In this document: piece after piece, positions 1 to 13,400 of the stretch
Layout of the letters: each line of letters begins with the position of its first letter
How positions within the stretch are numbered: the first letter of the stretch is position 1
NCBI RefSeq assembly: GCF_026210795.1
Contig: NC_089429.1
Location: 2,666,001-2,730,000, forward strand
DNA length: 64,000 nucleotides
DNA from: Rhizophagus irregularis
Taxonomy: Eukaryota; Glomeromycota; Glomeromycetes; Glomerales; Glomeraceae
Direction: 5' to 3'
Program-made: the position numbers and the translations under genes
The notes under the pieces: generated by a model
What the model was told of the DNA's origin: nothing
The model's input: the letters and a program-made list of their open reading frames with translations, nothing else
The model's database searches: none

Positions 1-2649
1 CACGATTAGAACGTGACATAAATAAAGAGAGTAAGAATTGAATAGCATTTTGAGGCAAACGTAAACGTTGAAAAGCAAAACGCAACATAGATAAATCAGG
101 ACCCCGGATATCTCCAAAACAGGTCATAAGTCACACTTTCGGCAGATTGGCCTATTTTTCAGGAGGCTCAAAAAATCGTTTTTTGTAAATATCTCGGCAT
201 CCAGTGGTCCAATTTTGATGAACTTTTTTATAAATTGTAGAGCTAAATGAGGGCTACAAAGTAAAAAAAAGTTCATTAAAATTGAATTACTGGATGCTGA
301 GATATTTACAAAAAACGATTTTTTGAGTTTCAGCAAAAAGGGGTGTTTTTGGCCAAAAGTCCATTATGACCTTTATATTAGATATCCGGGGTCCTGATAA
401 ATCCACAGAATCAAATGCTTTTGAAATGTCTTGAGAAAGAATCCATAAGGGTTGTTTAGTAACTACCGAATCATGGATGATGGATTCCAGAGTAATAATA
501 GGATCACGGCAGGACCCTCCAGGTAAACCTGCAAAATTACCGCCTTAGAGAACATGGTGAGAGGCAAGCAAAGGAGCGAGACGATTGTAAAAAAGTTTAA
601 CCAAAGCCTTACGAATCACCTCCAGTAAAGTGATAGGACGTGTATTTTTAAGTTGGCATTTCCATTCATGCGGTTTAGGAATAGGAAAAACAGTAGCTTG
701 TCTCCATAAATCAGGGATATTTGCTTCTGATAAACAAGCACAAATTAAGTTGAAAAGCAAGGTAGAAGCAGAAGGGCCTAGGTGTTTTAACATCTCGTAC
801 GAGATCATAGAAGGACCTGGGGTTTTATCGTTAGGCATGAATGAAATTGTTGAGTACCATTCATCAAGGGTAGGAGGATCCATTAGTGAATCAAAAATAG
901 CTGGAGAAACATCAGCAAGTGGTGTATAAGTTTTAGACCATCGATCAGGCAAATCCTGTATGGAAGAAGGAGGAGTAGAAGTAATTGGAACAAAATTTTG
1001 AAAATGATCAATAACTTCTTGATCAATAGCATCTGGAAAAGTTAATAAAGTAGGGTGTGTTGGATGATCAATAAAAACACGGTTAAGAACTATTCGTCGT
1101 CTGGTTCGTGACAAAGAAGACTCAATAAAAGTGGAAATATCATTGGTAAAGTTATCATTCCGAGCATCAATCTTTGCCTGAATAGAGGAAGCTTGGAATT
1201 CTTTTCTTTAAGCAAAAGTAGGCTTCGCAAAAGCAGAGTCATATTCTCTATTATTTGAAGTAAGTTAACAAAATCATCAATTCTTGCATCTCGAAGAAGG
1301 GGAGGAAGGATAATAGGTGTAACAAATGTTTGTTTATAAAGGGATAAAAGATTATTAAGACGTATATAATATGAGGACCATTTGGTTTCATGATGAATAG
1401 AATATGATGTAGGAGTCTTATGAAGGGAACGGATAGTCTTAGCCACGTTAGACAAAAATCTATAAGACTGGCATAAACTTTCCAAGTCTTTAGGCTTTTT
1501 TGGAACATAGGTGTTGTCCACAGTAACTGAGGGTAAGGCGGAATTAGCAGCCTTGATAATCCTAGAATAAAGATATTCACACTTCTGATTGAGAGGCCAA
1601 GCGTCAAAAATAAGTGGATCAATTGGACATAATTTATCCAAATCATCAGCAAAGACAGTCCACTGTTCAGTAGAAATAGAATCATATTTAAAAACACGTC
1701 GAGTATTGCGACCAAGTTGACGAGCTCGTGCAGATTTAATAGCATCTGATAATAATGAAACATCAAAATATGTAATAATAGGGTTATGGTCAGAAATGTG
1801 TAAATCATGAGCATCAAAAATAGAAGCTGTTAACATATATTGGCGAAGAAGTGGACAAGACCAAACAAAGTCAATACGGGTAATAGTATCCAAATGATGA
1901 TAAGTACCTAAGGTACCGGATAAATTAAGGGGGGTGCAATCCTCATAATTATGAGAAAGCAAATAGTGAAACAATTTGTGAATTCGTTTAGCAGCAACCT
2001 GAGGTTGATGCAAAAAAATAGGGTAATATTTCTCTAAATTCATATTAAAATCACCGCAAATAGCATGGTGAAAGTTTTGTGAAGAAGTTTGGAAAATAAG
2101 AGAAATTAATTGATCAATGACTTCGTAACGAAGAACAAGATCATTTGTAGAGGAGATATAGACAACAAATATACGCAATTTAACATTGCCTTTAAAAAAT
2201 AAGTCTACAGAAAGAATTCGAGAAAAATGGGATTGATAAAATTGAACATGCGTAGCTAAAGAGCTATGTATAAACAAAGAAACACCACCAGAGGAATGGC
2301 CGTGTTTGGTAGAATCCAAATCAGAATGAAAAGAAGTATAATCACAAACACGCTTAGATAAAAATTTCATTTGTTTAGGTGATAAATGAGTATCAACAAT
2401 GCCACCAAAGGAGATGTGATTACGAGAAAAAAAGGAAGAAATTTGGTCCATTTTAAAGGAACCTTGACCAGAAGTTTTAAGACCATTAACATTAAAGGAA
2501 GAAATGTTAAAAGAATTGGGGATGGGGGAAGTAGAAGAAGAGGGAGAAAATAATGTATCAGATATAGGATCATTAAAAATATCACTAAAATCAACGGGGT
2601 TGGGGGGATTTTGCACAAAGGTATCATGATCTATATTATTGTCCATCAT
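1..2649 (-). pseudogene. LINE copy 1 ORF2: EEP endonuclease + reverse transcriptase, broken and truncated by window edge
   Basis: It starts at 2649 with MMDNNIDHD. The N-terminal ~300 residues are an exonuclease/endonuclease/phosphatase (EEP) domain with FNVNGLK, DTHLS (Asp where APE-type nucleases usually have Glu), GDFNMN and ISDHNPI. A single-base deletion near 1200 (compare copy 2 at 9470) shifts the frame. The continuation reads at 1114-545 and shows the RT entry motif NDKTPGPS. A CAA codon is now TAA near 558, and the frame then continues (WILSQDISKAFDSVD) until a MITE at 98-395. The remaining RT lies beyond position 1. In LINEs this protein nicks the target and primes reverse transcription; this copy cannot make it. 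Confidence 0.85.
98..395. mobile_element. MITE family B (AGGACCCCGG…), 298 bp
   Basis: Its terminal inverted repeats start AGGACCCCGGATATCT and the interior is almost one long palindrome centred on a GATGAACTT…AAGTTCAT hairpin. It is flanked by an exact 8-bp duplication, GATAAATC (90-97 and 396-403). Copy 2 of the LINE (about 10270-10290) has the single uninterrupted site, so insertion and duplication are proved within the window. The 8-bp duplication points to a hAT- or P-type transposase. There is no coding capacity. Confidence 0.92.
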
Positions 2650-2697
2650 TATTACACTATGATAAGAATTACGGGGTGAAAGGGGAAGGATAACAAA

Positions 2698-4840
2698 TTA
2701 ATCAGACGAAGTCATATTGACTAAGTCCGAGGAAGAGCCACCAGAAATGGAGCTAATAAATCTTTCAATAGAACCGGATAAGTGATCGAATTTGTTATCT
2801 AAAGATCGTTGAAAGGAATAAATTTCAGCACGTTCTTTATTAATAGTAACTTCATCAGCAGTTTCGGGAATGGGGGAGGAGGAAATGGTGGAGAGGGAAA
2901 TAGGAACCATTGGGAGAGGGAGAATCGGGCCGGAAAGAGGCTTATTCGAGGCGGGCAGATTGGATTGTGTTAGATAAGGAGGGTGCGTTGGTGATTGTCA
3001 ACAAGCATATGTGAAAAATCATTGGGATCAGGTGGAAGAACATCGTCTTGCATATGTCCAAAAACACGAAGTTCCAGCCGAGACATTCTTTGATCAGCTA
3101 ATTCAAGAGCATGAATTCTAGCACGTACACTAGTCATATCTTCTTGAAGGCTTTTGAGCACCGAAAGGATCTCTTGAATTTGGGAACAACTAGGATCCAC
3201 CAAGGGAGGTTTATGGCCAGATGAGTTGGAAGTAGAGGTACTATTACGTTGAGAAGTGGAAAAGGAAACAGAACGGTCTTTGCCTTTACGCTCATTAGAT
3301 CGAGGTCGTTGTGCAGACTGGGTAGAATTATTGGAGTTAAGAGAATTGGGTGAAGAAGTATTATTGGTATTATTATTATTCCGACCAGTACTACTGGCAG
3401 AACGGTTACGTTGTCGAGAGTTAGAACGATCTTTAGATTGAGAACGAGAACGGTGTCTACTGCGATTAGCAGAAGAGTTATGGTTATTTGATTGTCCAAT
3501 ATTGAAACGTTTTTTTAAATGTGCAACAGGGTTACGGATGCATAAGCGACCTCGAGAATTGTTCAATGGGCATGCAGTAGGAGCGCAGCCCAGTTTGCCG
3601 CATCTATGGCAACAGCTTGTTTGTATTCTCTGGGAGTTCCCATTGGAGCCTATGACCTTGCAGGGCGATTGATTGTTCCATTGCAGTGTTCATCATTTGT
3701 TGTGATTTAAAATTGATGTAAGCCCATCGTTTAGGTTTGTAGGAATTAAGAGATAAGGGGATATTAACAGCCATAGCACCAACTGCTTATACCAAGGGCG
3801 CTAAATGCACATTTTTTGTGTTAGGAGGAAGCTGAGATAAAACAGCAACGAATTCACGTCGCGATTTCTTTTGATCAAGAGTAAGGGAGCACGGTGTAAT
3901 ACGTAAACAAGTAGAATAACAATAGATCGCCCACTGTTTATCCATAAAATGTTGGATGGAGGAGACATCATCATAAACGATACGAGCTTGTTGGACTTTA
4001 GCATTAGCACGTGTATGAAGGCGACAGGATTGTATGTTACCATACTTTTTGAAAAGAGCAGTAATATCATCTTTCTTGATGAAGAACGGGATGTCGGTAA
4101 CTTGGATAGCTCGAAGATCTTCATCGGTTCGGAGTTGCTGTGGGTCATGTAGGAAAAATCTGAGATCGGCAAAATCATCATGTCGGAGAGAAAGGCAGGC
4201 GTCACGTTCGGTGGTCGAGTTAAAATGAATAACCAATCTTTTGAAGTCGAGAGCCAGGGACATGCGGGCGCGGCCGATGTAGGAGTGATAAGTTTCCAAA
4301 GGAGATTATTGACGGCGTCAATCGCTAGCCGATTGGTAGGATATTTTTACAAATTCAGGGGAAATATTAGGCGCCGCAGCAGCTGATAATCACGCCTAAG
4401 AATGGAAATAGTGGGCGTGTCGGGGAGGAGAAGTATCATTGGTATCCATAATATCCTTGATTAGACGCATCTAAGGGGGAAGTTTCTTTGTCTTTTGGAG
4501 CATGCATGGACGCGTCAGTACCAGATGCGACAGAACCAGACGCAGAAGGCGCAGTAGTATCTATGGGAGGAGGAGACGTAAAATTGTCAGCATTATTTTG
4601 TTGAGGAGGAGTAGTATTGCTACTTAGCGTCGCTCTGAAGTCGGCGACGTAATCTTCTTCTATGGGATTTTCTGGGAGCGTACGGGTACGTTTGAAAGGG
4701 TTGTTTTTATTGTTTGTTTGTTCATTATCAGAGTTCGAAATGTCAGAGCTAGAGTCTTTATTTTTGTTTCGTTTGTCTTATCGCTTGGCAGGTCCCCCGT
4801 TAGGGTTATTGCCAGCTTTTTTATTACCTTTGGGAGGCAT
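2698..4840 (-). pseudogene. LINE copy 1 ORF1: RRM / zinc-knuckle RNA-binding protein, broken
   Basis: The start codon is at 4840-4838 (MPPKGNKK…), and the same start is present in copy 2. The visible order is: an acidic/Ser-Asn-rich N-terminus; an RRM-like fold at about 4110-3900 (RNP2-like IQVTDIP, RNP1-like QQARIVY); a zinc knuckle at about 3600-3620; an Arg/Ser-rich stretch at 3480-3400 (SRHRSRSQSKDRSNSR); Asn/Ser-rich linkers; and a short C-terminal helix ending at 2698. The reading frame is broken several times, so only segments (3787-4299, 2970-3566, 2698-2910) stay open. In LINEs, ORF1 binds the element RNA to form the transposition particle; that role is inferred here from domains only. 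Confidence 0.75.
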
Positions 4841-4941
4841 ATTGATAGTAAAATAAGAGATGTGTTAATATGAAGAATAAAAATTTCTTCTGCGAAATTT
4901 TTGACCAAGGATCTACAAGAAAGAGTTGGCAGATTGGGATC

Positions 4942-5193
4942 AAGTAACACTTTTGGTAAATTGGCCCATTTTTCAGGGGTTCAAAAAATTATTTTTTATA
5001 AATATCTCGGCATCCAGTAGGCCAATTTTGATGAACTTTTTTTTAAATTGTAAAGCTAAATGAAGGCTACAAAATAAAAAAAGTTCATTAAAATTGAATC
5101 ACTGGATGCTGAGATATTCACAAAAAACGATTTTTTGAGTTTTAGCAAAAAGGGGTGTTTTGGCCAAAAGTCCATTAGGATCCCGATCTGCCA
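4942..5193. mobile_element. MITE family B remnant between the two LINE copies
   Basis: The palindromic core of family B is clear (ATCTCGGCATCCAGT… and its mirror), but the AGGACCCC termini are missing. On both sides lies the LINE 5' sequence in mirror image (…AGAGTTGGCAGAT / ATCTGCCAACTCT…). The MITE therefore sits exactly at the centre of the LINE inverted repeat. Confidence 0.75.
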
Positions 5194-5280
5194 ACTCTTT
5201 CTTGTAGATCCTTGGTCAAAAAATTTCGCGGAAGAAATTTTTACTCTTCGTATCAATACATCTCTTATTTTACTATTAAA

Positions 5281-7436
5281 ATGCCTCTCAAAAGTAACAA
5301 AAAAGCTAGCAATAACCTTAACGGGGGACCTGCCAAGCGACAAGATAAATGAAACAAAAATAAAGACTCTGGTTCTGACGTTTCAAACTCTGATAATGAA
5401 CAAACAAACAATAAAAATAACCCTTCCAAACGTACTCGTACGCTCCCAGAAAATCCTATGGAAGATGACTACGTCGCCGACTCAGCAGTTGATGCTGGAG
5501 GCAGCAATACTACTCCTTCTCAACAAAATAATACTGACAATTTTTCGTCTCCTCCTCCCAAAGATACTACTGCGCCTTCTGCGCCTGATTCTATCGCATC
5601 TGGTACCGACGCGTCCATGCATGCTCCAAATGACAAAGAATCTTCCCTCTTAAACGCGTCTTCTAATAAGGATATTATGGATACCAATGATACTTCTCCT
5701 CTTCCCCTTGATACGCCCACTATTTCCATTCTTAGGCGTGATTATCAGGCTGCTGCAGCGCCTAATACTTCCCCTGAATTTGTCAAAAAATATCCTACCA
5801 ATCGGGCTATGATTGACGCTGTCAATAATCTCCTTTTGGAAACTTATCACTCTTACACTGGCTGTGCTCGCATGTTTGGTTCTGGTGACTTCAAAAGATT
5901 AGTCATTCATTTTAATTCAATCACTAAACGTGATGCTTGCCTTTCTCTCTGACATAATGATCTTGCCGATCTCCAATTTTTCCTACATGACCTACAGCAA
6001 CTCCGAACTGATGAAGATCTCCGGGCTATCCAAGTTACTGATATCCCGTTTTTCATCAAAAAAGATGATATTATTGCTCTTTTCAAAAAGTATGGTAACA
6101 TACAATCCTATCGTTTTCATACGCGTGCAAATGCTAAAGTCCAACAAGCTCATATCGTTTATGATGATGTTTCTTCCATCTGGCATTTTGTTGATAAGCA
6201 GTGGGCGATTTATTGCTACTCCACTTGTTTACGCATTACGCCATATTCCCTCACCCTTGATAAAAAGAAATCATGACGTGAATTCGTTGCTGTTTTATCT
6301 CAACTCCCTCCTAACACAAAAGATGTGCATTTAGCGCCCTTGGTACGAGCAATTGGCGCTATGGCCGTTAATATCCCCCTGTCTCTTAATTCCTACAAAC
6401 CTAAACGATGAGCTTACATCACTTTTAAATCACAACAAATGATGGACACCGCAATGGAACAATCAATCACCCTGCAAGGTCATAGATTCCAATGGGAACT
6501 CCCAGAGAATACAAACAAGCTTTGCCATAGATGCGGCAAACTGGGCTGTGCTCCTGCTGCATGCCCATTGAACAACTCTCGAGGTCGCTTACGCACCCGT
6601 AATCCCATTACACACTTAAAAGAACGCTTCAATATTGGACAATCGAATAACTATAACTCTTCTGCTAATCGCAGTAGACATCGTTCCCGCTCTCAATCCA
6701 AGGATCGTTCTAATTCTCGATAACATAATCATTCAGCCAGTAATACTGGACGGAACAATAATAATACCAATAATACTTTTTCGCACAATCCCTCTAATTC
6801 TAATAATTCTACTCAAACTGCTCAACGATTTTGATCTAATGAGTGTAAAGGCAAAGACCGTTCAGTTTCCTTTTCCACTTCCCAACATAATAGTACCTCT
6901 GCTCACAATTCATCTGGCCACAAACCTCCCTTGGTGGATCTTAATTGTTCCCGAATTCAAGAGATCCTTTGGTGCTTAAAAGCCTTCAAGAAGATATGGC
7001 TAGTGTACGTGCTAGAATTCATGCTCTTGAATTAGCTGATCAGAAGATGTCTCGGCTGGAACTTCCTGTTTTTGGACATATGCAAGACGATGTTCTCCCA
7101 CCTGACCCTAATGATTCTTCACATATGCTTGTTGATAACCACCAAAGCACCCCTCCTTATATAACACAATCTAACCCGTCCACCTCGAACAGGTCCTTTT
7201 CTGGCCTGATTTTCCCTTCCCCAATGGTTCCTGTTCCCCGTTCCACTATTTCCTTCTCCTCCATTCCCGAAACTGCCGATGAAGCTACTATTAATAAAGA
7301 ACATGCTGAAATTTATTCCTTTCAACGATCTTTAGATAACAAATTCGATCACTTATCCGGCTCTATTGAAAGATTTATTAGCTTCATTTCTGGTAGCTCT
7401 CCCTCGGACTTAGTCAATAAGACTTCGTTTGATTAA
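5281..7436 (+). pseudogene. LINE copy 2 ORF1: RRM / CX2CX4CX4C knuckle / SR-rich protein, broken
   Basis: The start codon at 5281 matches copy 1. The order is: acidic N-terminus; conserved block LLLETYHSYTGCARM (about 5830-5880); RRM-like domain (IQVTDIP near 6030, QQAHIVY near 6145); zinc knuckle CHRCGKLGCAPAAC (about 6524-6570); SR-rich stretch (6660-6720); Asn-rich linker; and a C-terminal segment with SLDNKFDHLSGSIERF (about 7330-7376). At least five in-frame stops occur (for example near 5360, 5951, 6274, 6721, 6832), mostly explained by transitions from Arg, Gln or Trp codons still present in copy 1. An additional frameshift lies near 6970. It is not functional. Confidence 0.8.
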
Positions 7437-7484
7437 TTTGTTATCCTCCCCCTTTCACCCCATAGTTTTTATCATAGTGTAATA

Positions 7485-10400
7485 ATGATGAACGATAATA
7501 TAGATTATGATACCTTTATGCGAAATCCCCCCAACCCCGTTGATTTTAGTGATATTTTTAATGATCCTTTATCTGATACATTATTTTCTTCTTCTTCTTC
7601 TACCTCCCCCATCCCCAATTCTTTTAACATTTCTTCTTTTAATGTTAATGGTCTTAAGACTTCTGGTCAAGGTTCGTTTAAAATGGACCAACTTTCTTCC
7701 TTCTTTTTACAAAATCATATCTCCTTTGGCGATATTGTTGATACTCATCTATCGCCTAAACAAATGAAATTTTTGTCTAAACGAGTTTGTGATTATACTT
7801 CTTTTCATTCTAATTTAGATTCTACTAAATATAGCCGTTCTTCTGGTAGTGTTTCTTTATTTATACACAACTCTTTAGCTACCCATGTTCAATTTTATCA
7901 ATCTCATTCTTCACGAATTCTTTCTGTAGACTTATTTTTTAAAGGCAATGTTAAATTGCGTATATTTGTAGTCTATATTCCCCTACAAATGACTTTGTTC
8001 TTCGTTATAAAGTCATTGATCAATTAATTTCTCTTATTTCTCAAACTTCTTCACAAAATTTTCACCATGCTATTTGCAGTGATTTTAATATGAATTTGGA
8101 GAAGTTTTACCCCATATTTTTACATCAACCTCAGGTTGCTGTTAAAAGAATCCATAAACTATTTCATTATTTGCTTTCTCATAATTATGAGGATTGTACC
8201 CCTCTTAATTTATCCAGTACCTTAGGTATTTATCACCACTTGAACACTATTACCCGCATTGACTTTGTTTGGTCTTGCCCGCTTCTTCATCATTATATGT
8301 TAACATTAACCATTTTTGATGCCTATGATATACACATTTCTGACCACAATCCTATTATCACCTATTTTGATGCCTCTTTACTGTCAGATGCTATTAAATC
8401 TGCTCGTGCTCGTCAACTTGGCCGTAATACTCAACGCGTCTTTAAATATGATTCTATTTCTACTGAACAGTGGACTGCTTTTGCTAATGATTTGGATGCG
8501 TTATGTCCAATTGATCCACTTGTCTTTGATGCTTGGCCTCTTAACCAGAAGTGTGAATATCTCCATTCTAGGATTATTAAAGTCGCAAAATCCAATTTAC
8601 CCTCAGTTACTGTGAGCAATACTTATACTCCGAAGAAGCCTATCACAGGTCAAAAAGTGAAAAATCAGGCACCAATCGGTTACCAATCAGGTAGCTGATT
8701 GGTAACTAATTGGTAACCGATTGGTGACTGATTGGCATTTTTGCCAAATACCGTCACCAATCAGACAGTTTACTAACTTTTGATCTAGTGATCAGAAAAA
8801 GATGAAATATAGCTCATTGGAATCGTCTTAACATGACGAATCTAATGGTAGTAAAATCGAATTTCTAGGATTAATACTTGATGAGAAATTAAGTAAAATA
8901 TAAAAATAAAAATGTATCATTTATATTTTATTTAATTTTTTATTAACTATTAATCCTAGAGATGTGATTTTACTACCATTAGATTCGTCTTATTGAGACG
9001 ATTCCAATGAGCTATATTTCATTCTTTTCTGATCACTGGATCAAAAGTTAGCAAACTGCCTGATTGGTGACGGTATTTGGCAAAAATGCCAATCAGTCAC
9101 CAATCGGTTACCAATCAGGTACCTGATTGGTGACCGATTGGCGACTGATTGATGCCTGATTTTTCACTTTTCAACCTGTACTAAGGATCTGGAAAGTTTA
9201 TGCCAGTCTTACCGATTTTTGTCTAAAGTGGCTAAGACTATCTGTTCCCTTCATAAAAATCCTATTTTATATTCTGTTAGTTTTGAAACCAAATGGTCTT
9301 TTTTTTATATACGTCTTAATAATCTCCTTTTTGTTTATAAACAAATTTTTGTTATCTTTATTGTTCTTCTTTCTTCTCTTCATGATGAACGAATTGATGA
9401 TTTTGCTAATTTACTTCAAACGTTAGAGAACATGACTTTGCTTTTGCGGAGCCTACTTTTGCTTAAAGAAAAGGAATTCCAAGCTTCCTCTATTCAGGCA
9501 AAAATTGATGCTCGGAATGATAACTTCACCAATGATATCTCCACTTTTATTGAATCTGCCTTGTCACAAGCCAGACAACGAATCGTTCTTGATCGTGTCT
9601 TTATTGATCATCTAACACACCTTACTTTATTAACCTCTCCAGATGCCATTGATCAAGAAGTTATTGAACATTTTCAAAACTTTGTTCCAATTACCTCTAC
9701 TCCTCTTTCTTCCATACAGGATTTGCCTGAACGATGGTATAATGCATATGCGCCACTTGCTGATGTCTCTCCAGCTATTTTTGATTCGACATGGATCATC
9801 CCTCCCTACGCTTGATAGAATAGGTCATGACAATTTCCTCCATGCACAATGATAAAGTGCAGACCCTCTATGATCTCGTATGAGATGTTAAAACACCTAG
9901 GTCCTTCTGCTTCTGCTCTGCTTTTCAACTTAATTTGCGCCTGTTTATCAGACGCAAATATCCCCTGATTTATGGAGACAAGCTACTGTCTTTCCTATTC
10001 CCAAACCGCATGAATGGAAATGCCAACTTAAAAATACACGTCCTATTACTTTATTAGAGGTAATTCGTAAGGCCTTGGTTAAGCTCTTTTACAATCGTCT
10101 CGCTCCTTTACTTGCCTCCCACCATGTTCTCCAAGGAGGTAATTTCGCAAGTTTACCAAGAGGTTCCTGCCGTGATCTTATAATTACTCTGGAATCTATT
10201 ATCCATGACTCAGTAGTCACCAAACAACCCTTATGGATCCTCTCTCAAGACATTTCAAAAGCGTTTGATTCTGTTGATTTATCCATGTTGAGTCTTGCTC
10301 TCCAACATTTACATCTGCCACAAAATGCTATTCAATTCTTACTTTCTTTGTTTATGTTCCGTTCTAACCGTGTCATTACTGCACATGGCCCTACTCCACC

Positions 10401-13400
10401 ATATAGAGTTAGAATTGGGATTGACCAAGGTGAAGTTATCTCTCCGCTCTTATGGGTTATTTATTTAGACCTTCTGCTCACAGCTCTCAAAAATGAGAAG
10501 AAAGACTCTTATCGTTTGGTTTCTCCAATGGCTTCTGATACTGTTTCATCAAACTCTTGTTCTCTGGATGTTTTGGAAATTAATAATTTGGTGTTTATGG
10601 ATGATTCTACTTTGATTTCTTCTTTTAAAGAGGGAATGGAACATATGTTGTCTATCACTGAAGAATTTTATCGTTTGAACAATACTTCAGCCAACCATAA
10701 TAAATATGTTTTAGCCACCAATGCAGTTGCTGCTTCTCGAGATTTATCTCCTATTGCCTTTAATTTGAGGACTTCATCACTCAACATTATGTCCAATATT
10801 ACTGTTACTCCTATCCCTATGTCCTCATCTTTCCGTTTTTTGGGCGTTTGGTTTAATATTAACGGCTCTAGGAATTTTATCTGACAGCAACTCAAACGAG
10901 AATGTAATTCTTTCTCTGCAATTCTCCGCCCTGCGAAATTGACTGTTCAACAAGTGGTATATCTTTATAATACTGTTTTAATCCCGAAATTGGATTATTG
11001 AATGCAAGTCACGCATTTATCTGAGATTAAATGTTCTACTATTACTTCTTCAGTTCGTGCCTTAGTTAAACACAAGGCCAAATTATCACGTTCTATTCCT
11101 AATGTGGTGTCATATTTAACACAAGCCTTGGGTTTGATCAATTTATTTTCGTTTCAACAACAAAGTCATTTTACTAATTTATTTTTGTTAGCAAATTCTT
11201 CTTCTGTTTTTATGAAATCACTTTTTAATTATAGGTTGCGATTTATTCAATTTTATTGTTTAATTCCTATTTCTCCTTTGATGGTTTTGGATTGGACTTG
11301 TTGGTCTTCTCTTATAATTTTTAAACAAGATTATATCGCTAATACTTTAGCTTCATTGCTCTCAACTCCCTTCCGTCTGTCACGCGCTAATTTATCACTT
11401 GTGCCTGATTTAACTTATCCTAATGGCCATACTCCCATTTATCAATGTCTTTCTTTGGATGTATTCAAGGCCAATTTAACAAGACTTCGAAAACATGGCC
11501 TTTTTTACCTTTCGCAACTTTTGACACCTCAGGGAACACATTTACTCTCTTGGTCTGTCATATATGCTAACTCTATTCAAAAGCGTGGTAATGCCCGTCT
11601 TCCCAATTGGTATAAAAATCTTTCTGCCAACGTCACGATTCCAGATAAACCTGGTTTATTGAAAGATCGATTTATGACTGAACAACGACCTGTGAGCCAG
11701 ATTGCAAAAGAACTTGCTCTTTGTATTCCTCCTTCTGGTTATAAGAAGAATTGGATTGTCACGATGAATGATGATGGCTTCCCTATATTCGGTAAACAGA
11801 TTCAAATCCAACCTAAGTATTTTACTTGTACTATTGTACATTGGATTTCAGACTGCTTATCTCGTCCGAGCGACTTTATTACTTTACAACCCTGTCCTGG
11901 CTGCATCTTGAATATAAACAAATCCTCTTATATAAAAAAATCGGTTGCTACCAGTTCTGTGTCTTGCTCCTATTCGGTCTCTCTTCGTCGGTCATGGATT
12001 TTGCCTATGAAGAAATCATCTATTATGAATCACACATTCAGCTTGATTGCTACGGTGTCATGGACAGAAATCATGGATTTTGTTACTTCAATTTGCAATC
12101 CTTCAGTTCGCTTAGCGTTTGTTGCTGATATTCCCAATATTTTCCTTGATACTGTTGACATGGCTTTGCCTACTCCACATTTACTTATGGCTGGCGATGT
12201 TGCTGCATTATCATTGGTCGTGTTTTCTCCAGACTCACATTATACCTTTTACACTGATGGTTCTCTTATTAATTTAGGAACTAGTGATGCCTCTATGGGA
12301 TGGGATTGGGTTCAAATTGTTAAAGATTCTGGCTTTCATAATTCCATTGCCACTTATAAGCGGGGTATTATTCATGATTGGCCTTTCTCTTCTCAAGCCG
12401 AAGCTGCTGCTATTTATGCTGCCTTATCAGCTTCTCCTGCCAACTCAGTTGTTCATATTTATACAGATTCACAGTCTTCCATCGAGGGTTTGAAACATTG
12501 TTTTTTATCTGATTATTCAGTTTCTCGTCTTTATTATAAGACTACCAATTTTGAACTTTGGGCCATCATTCAACAACTGATTGTGGATAAACAACTTTCG
12601 GTTTTGCCTTTCAAAGTTAAAGCTCACTTTAATTTTTATTGGATTGACTTCACTGATTCTCTTGCCAATACTGCCCATACATCTGACGACACTGTTCTCA
12701 TCTTCCATCTCGATCTCGCCACGGTTCATGATTATATTATGCTTTATGATGACGTGGTCTGTGAATCCAACCCAAGACATCTGTTTAAACAATATCACCA
12801 GATGTTGTATATGAAAGACCTCTTAGCTCTTTCTCGCTTCCATTTTATTTCTCTCTTAACGGATCCATCTCGATACATGATTGATTGGGCTCTTACCTAG
12901 CATACATTAATGTTCCAACCTAAATTTGATAATTCTTTCACCAAGGAGAATGTCTCTAGACATCACACGTTAAAATTTCAACTTTTTCTGGAAGACCTAC
13001 CCACTTTGGAATCACTGAAAAGGACACGACCTGATTTATATGTGGAGATTTTAACCTGTCGCTCTTGTGAAGATCATTTTGAAGATTTTATGCATTTATT
13101 TTTATGCAAAAAGTGTCGTGTTAAATTACACCAAATTTTAACATCCTACCTCCACCACCTTATTCAAAAACTTAAAGAAGCGGGTGATAATGCCAATTGT
13201 GATTATTCTTCTCTAGTTGATAGAATTACTTCCCTCCCTTGTTGGACTTTCTCATCTAGTAATTGGTCCTCCTATAGTCTGGTTCGTGGCTGTTTGCCTA
13301 CCGCCTTTCTAGAAGTTTTTGAAAACTTAGGTATTCCTCGCCTTGCTGCTATGAATGTGGTTGCTGCCATACATAACAATTTTGTCAACAAATTCCGTAA

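Larger units (their letters stand above)
1..4941 (-). mobile_element. LINE-type retrotransposon, copy 1 (5' portion, runs off the window)
   Basis: This is a non-LTR retrotransposon on the minus strand. From its 5' end near 4941 it holds an ORF1 (RNA-binding, 4840-2698) and an ORF2 (endonuclease plus reverse transcriptase, 2649 to below 1). It continues beyond the left edge, so the RT thumb, RNase H and 3' end are outside the window. No long terminal repeats are seen, and the domain order (RRM and zinc knuckle; then EEP endonuclease and RT) is that of LINEs. It aligns along its full visible length with copy 2 at 5194-13936 in the opposite orientation. Frameshifts and stops make it inactive. 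A 298-bp MITE interrupts it at 98-395. Confidence 0.88.

Noticed and set aside
630-929. 99-codon plus-strand frame
   Set aside because: It is the antisense shadow of the LINE copy 1 reverse transcriptase.
5135-5653. 172-codon plus-strand frame over the LINE 5' region
   Set aside because: It is a shifted frame of ORF1; the frame starting at 5281 matches copy 1 and carries the recognisable domains.
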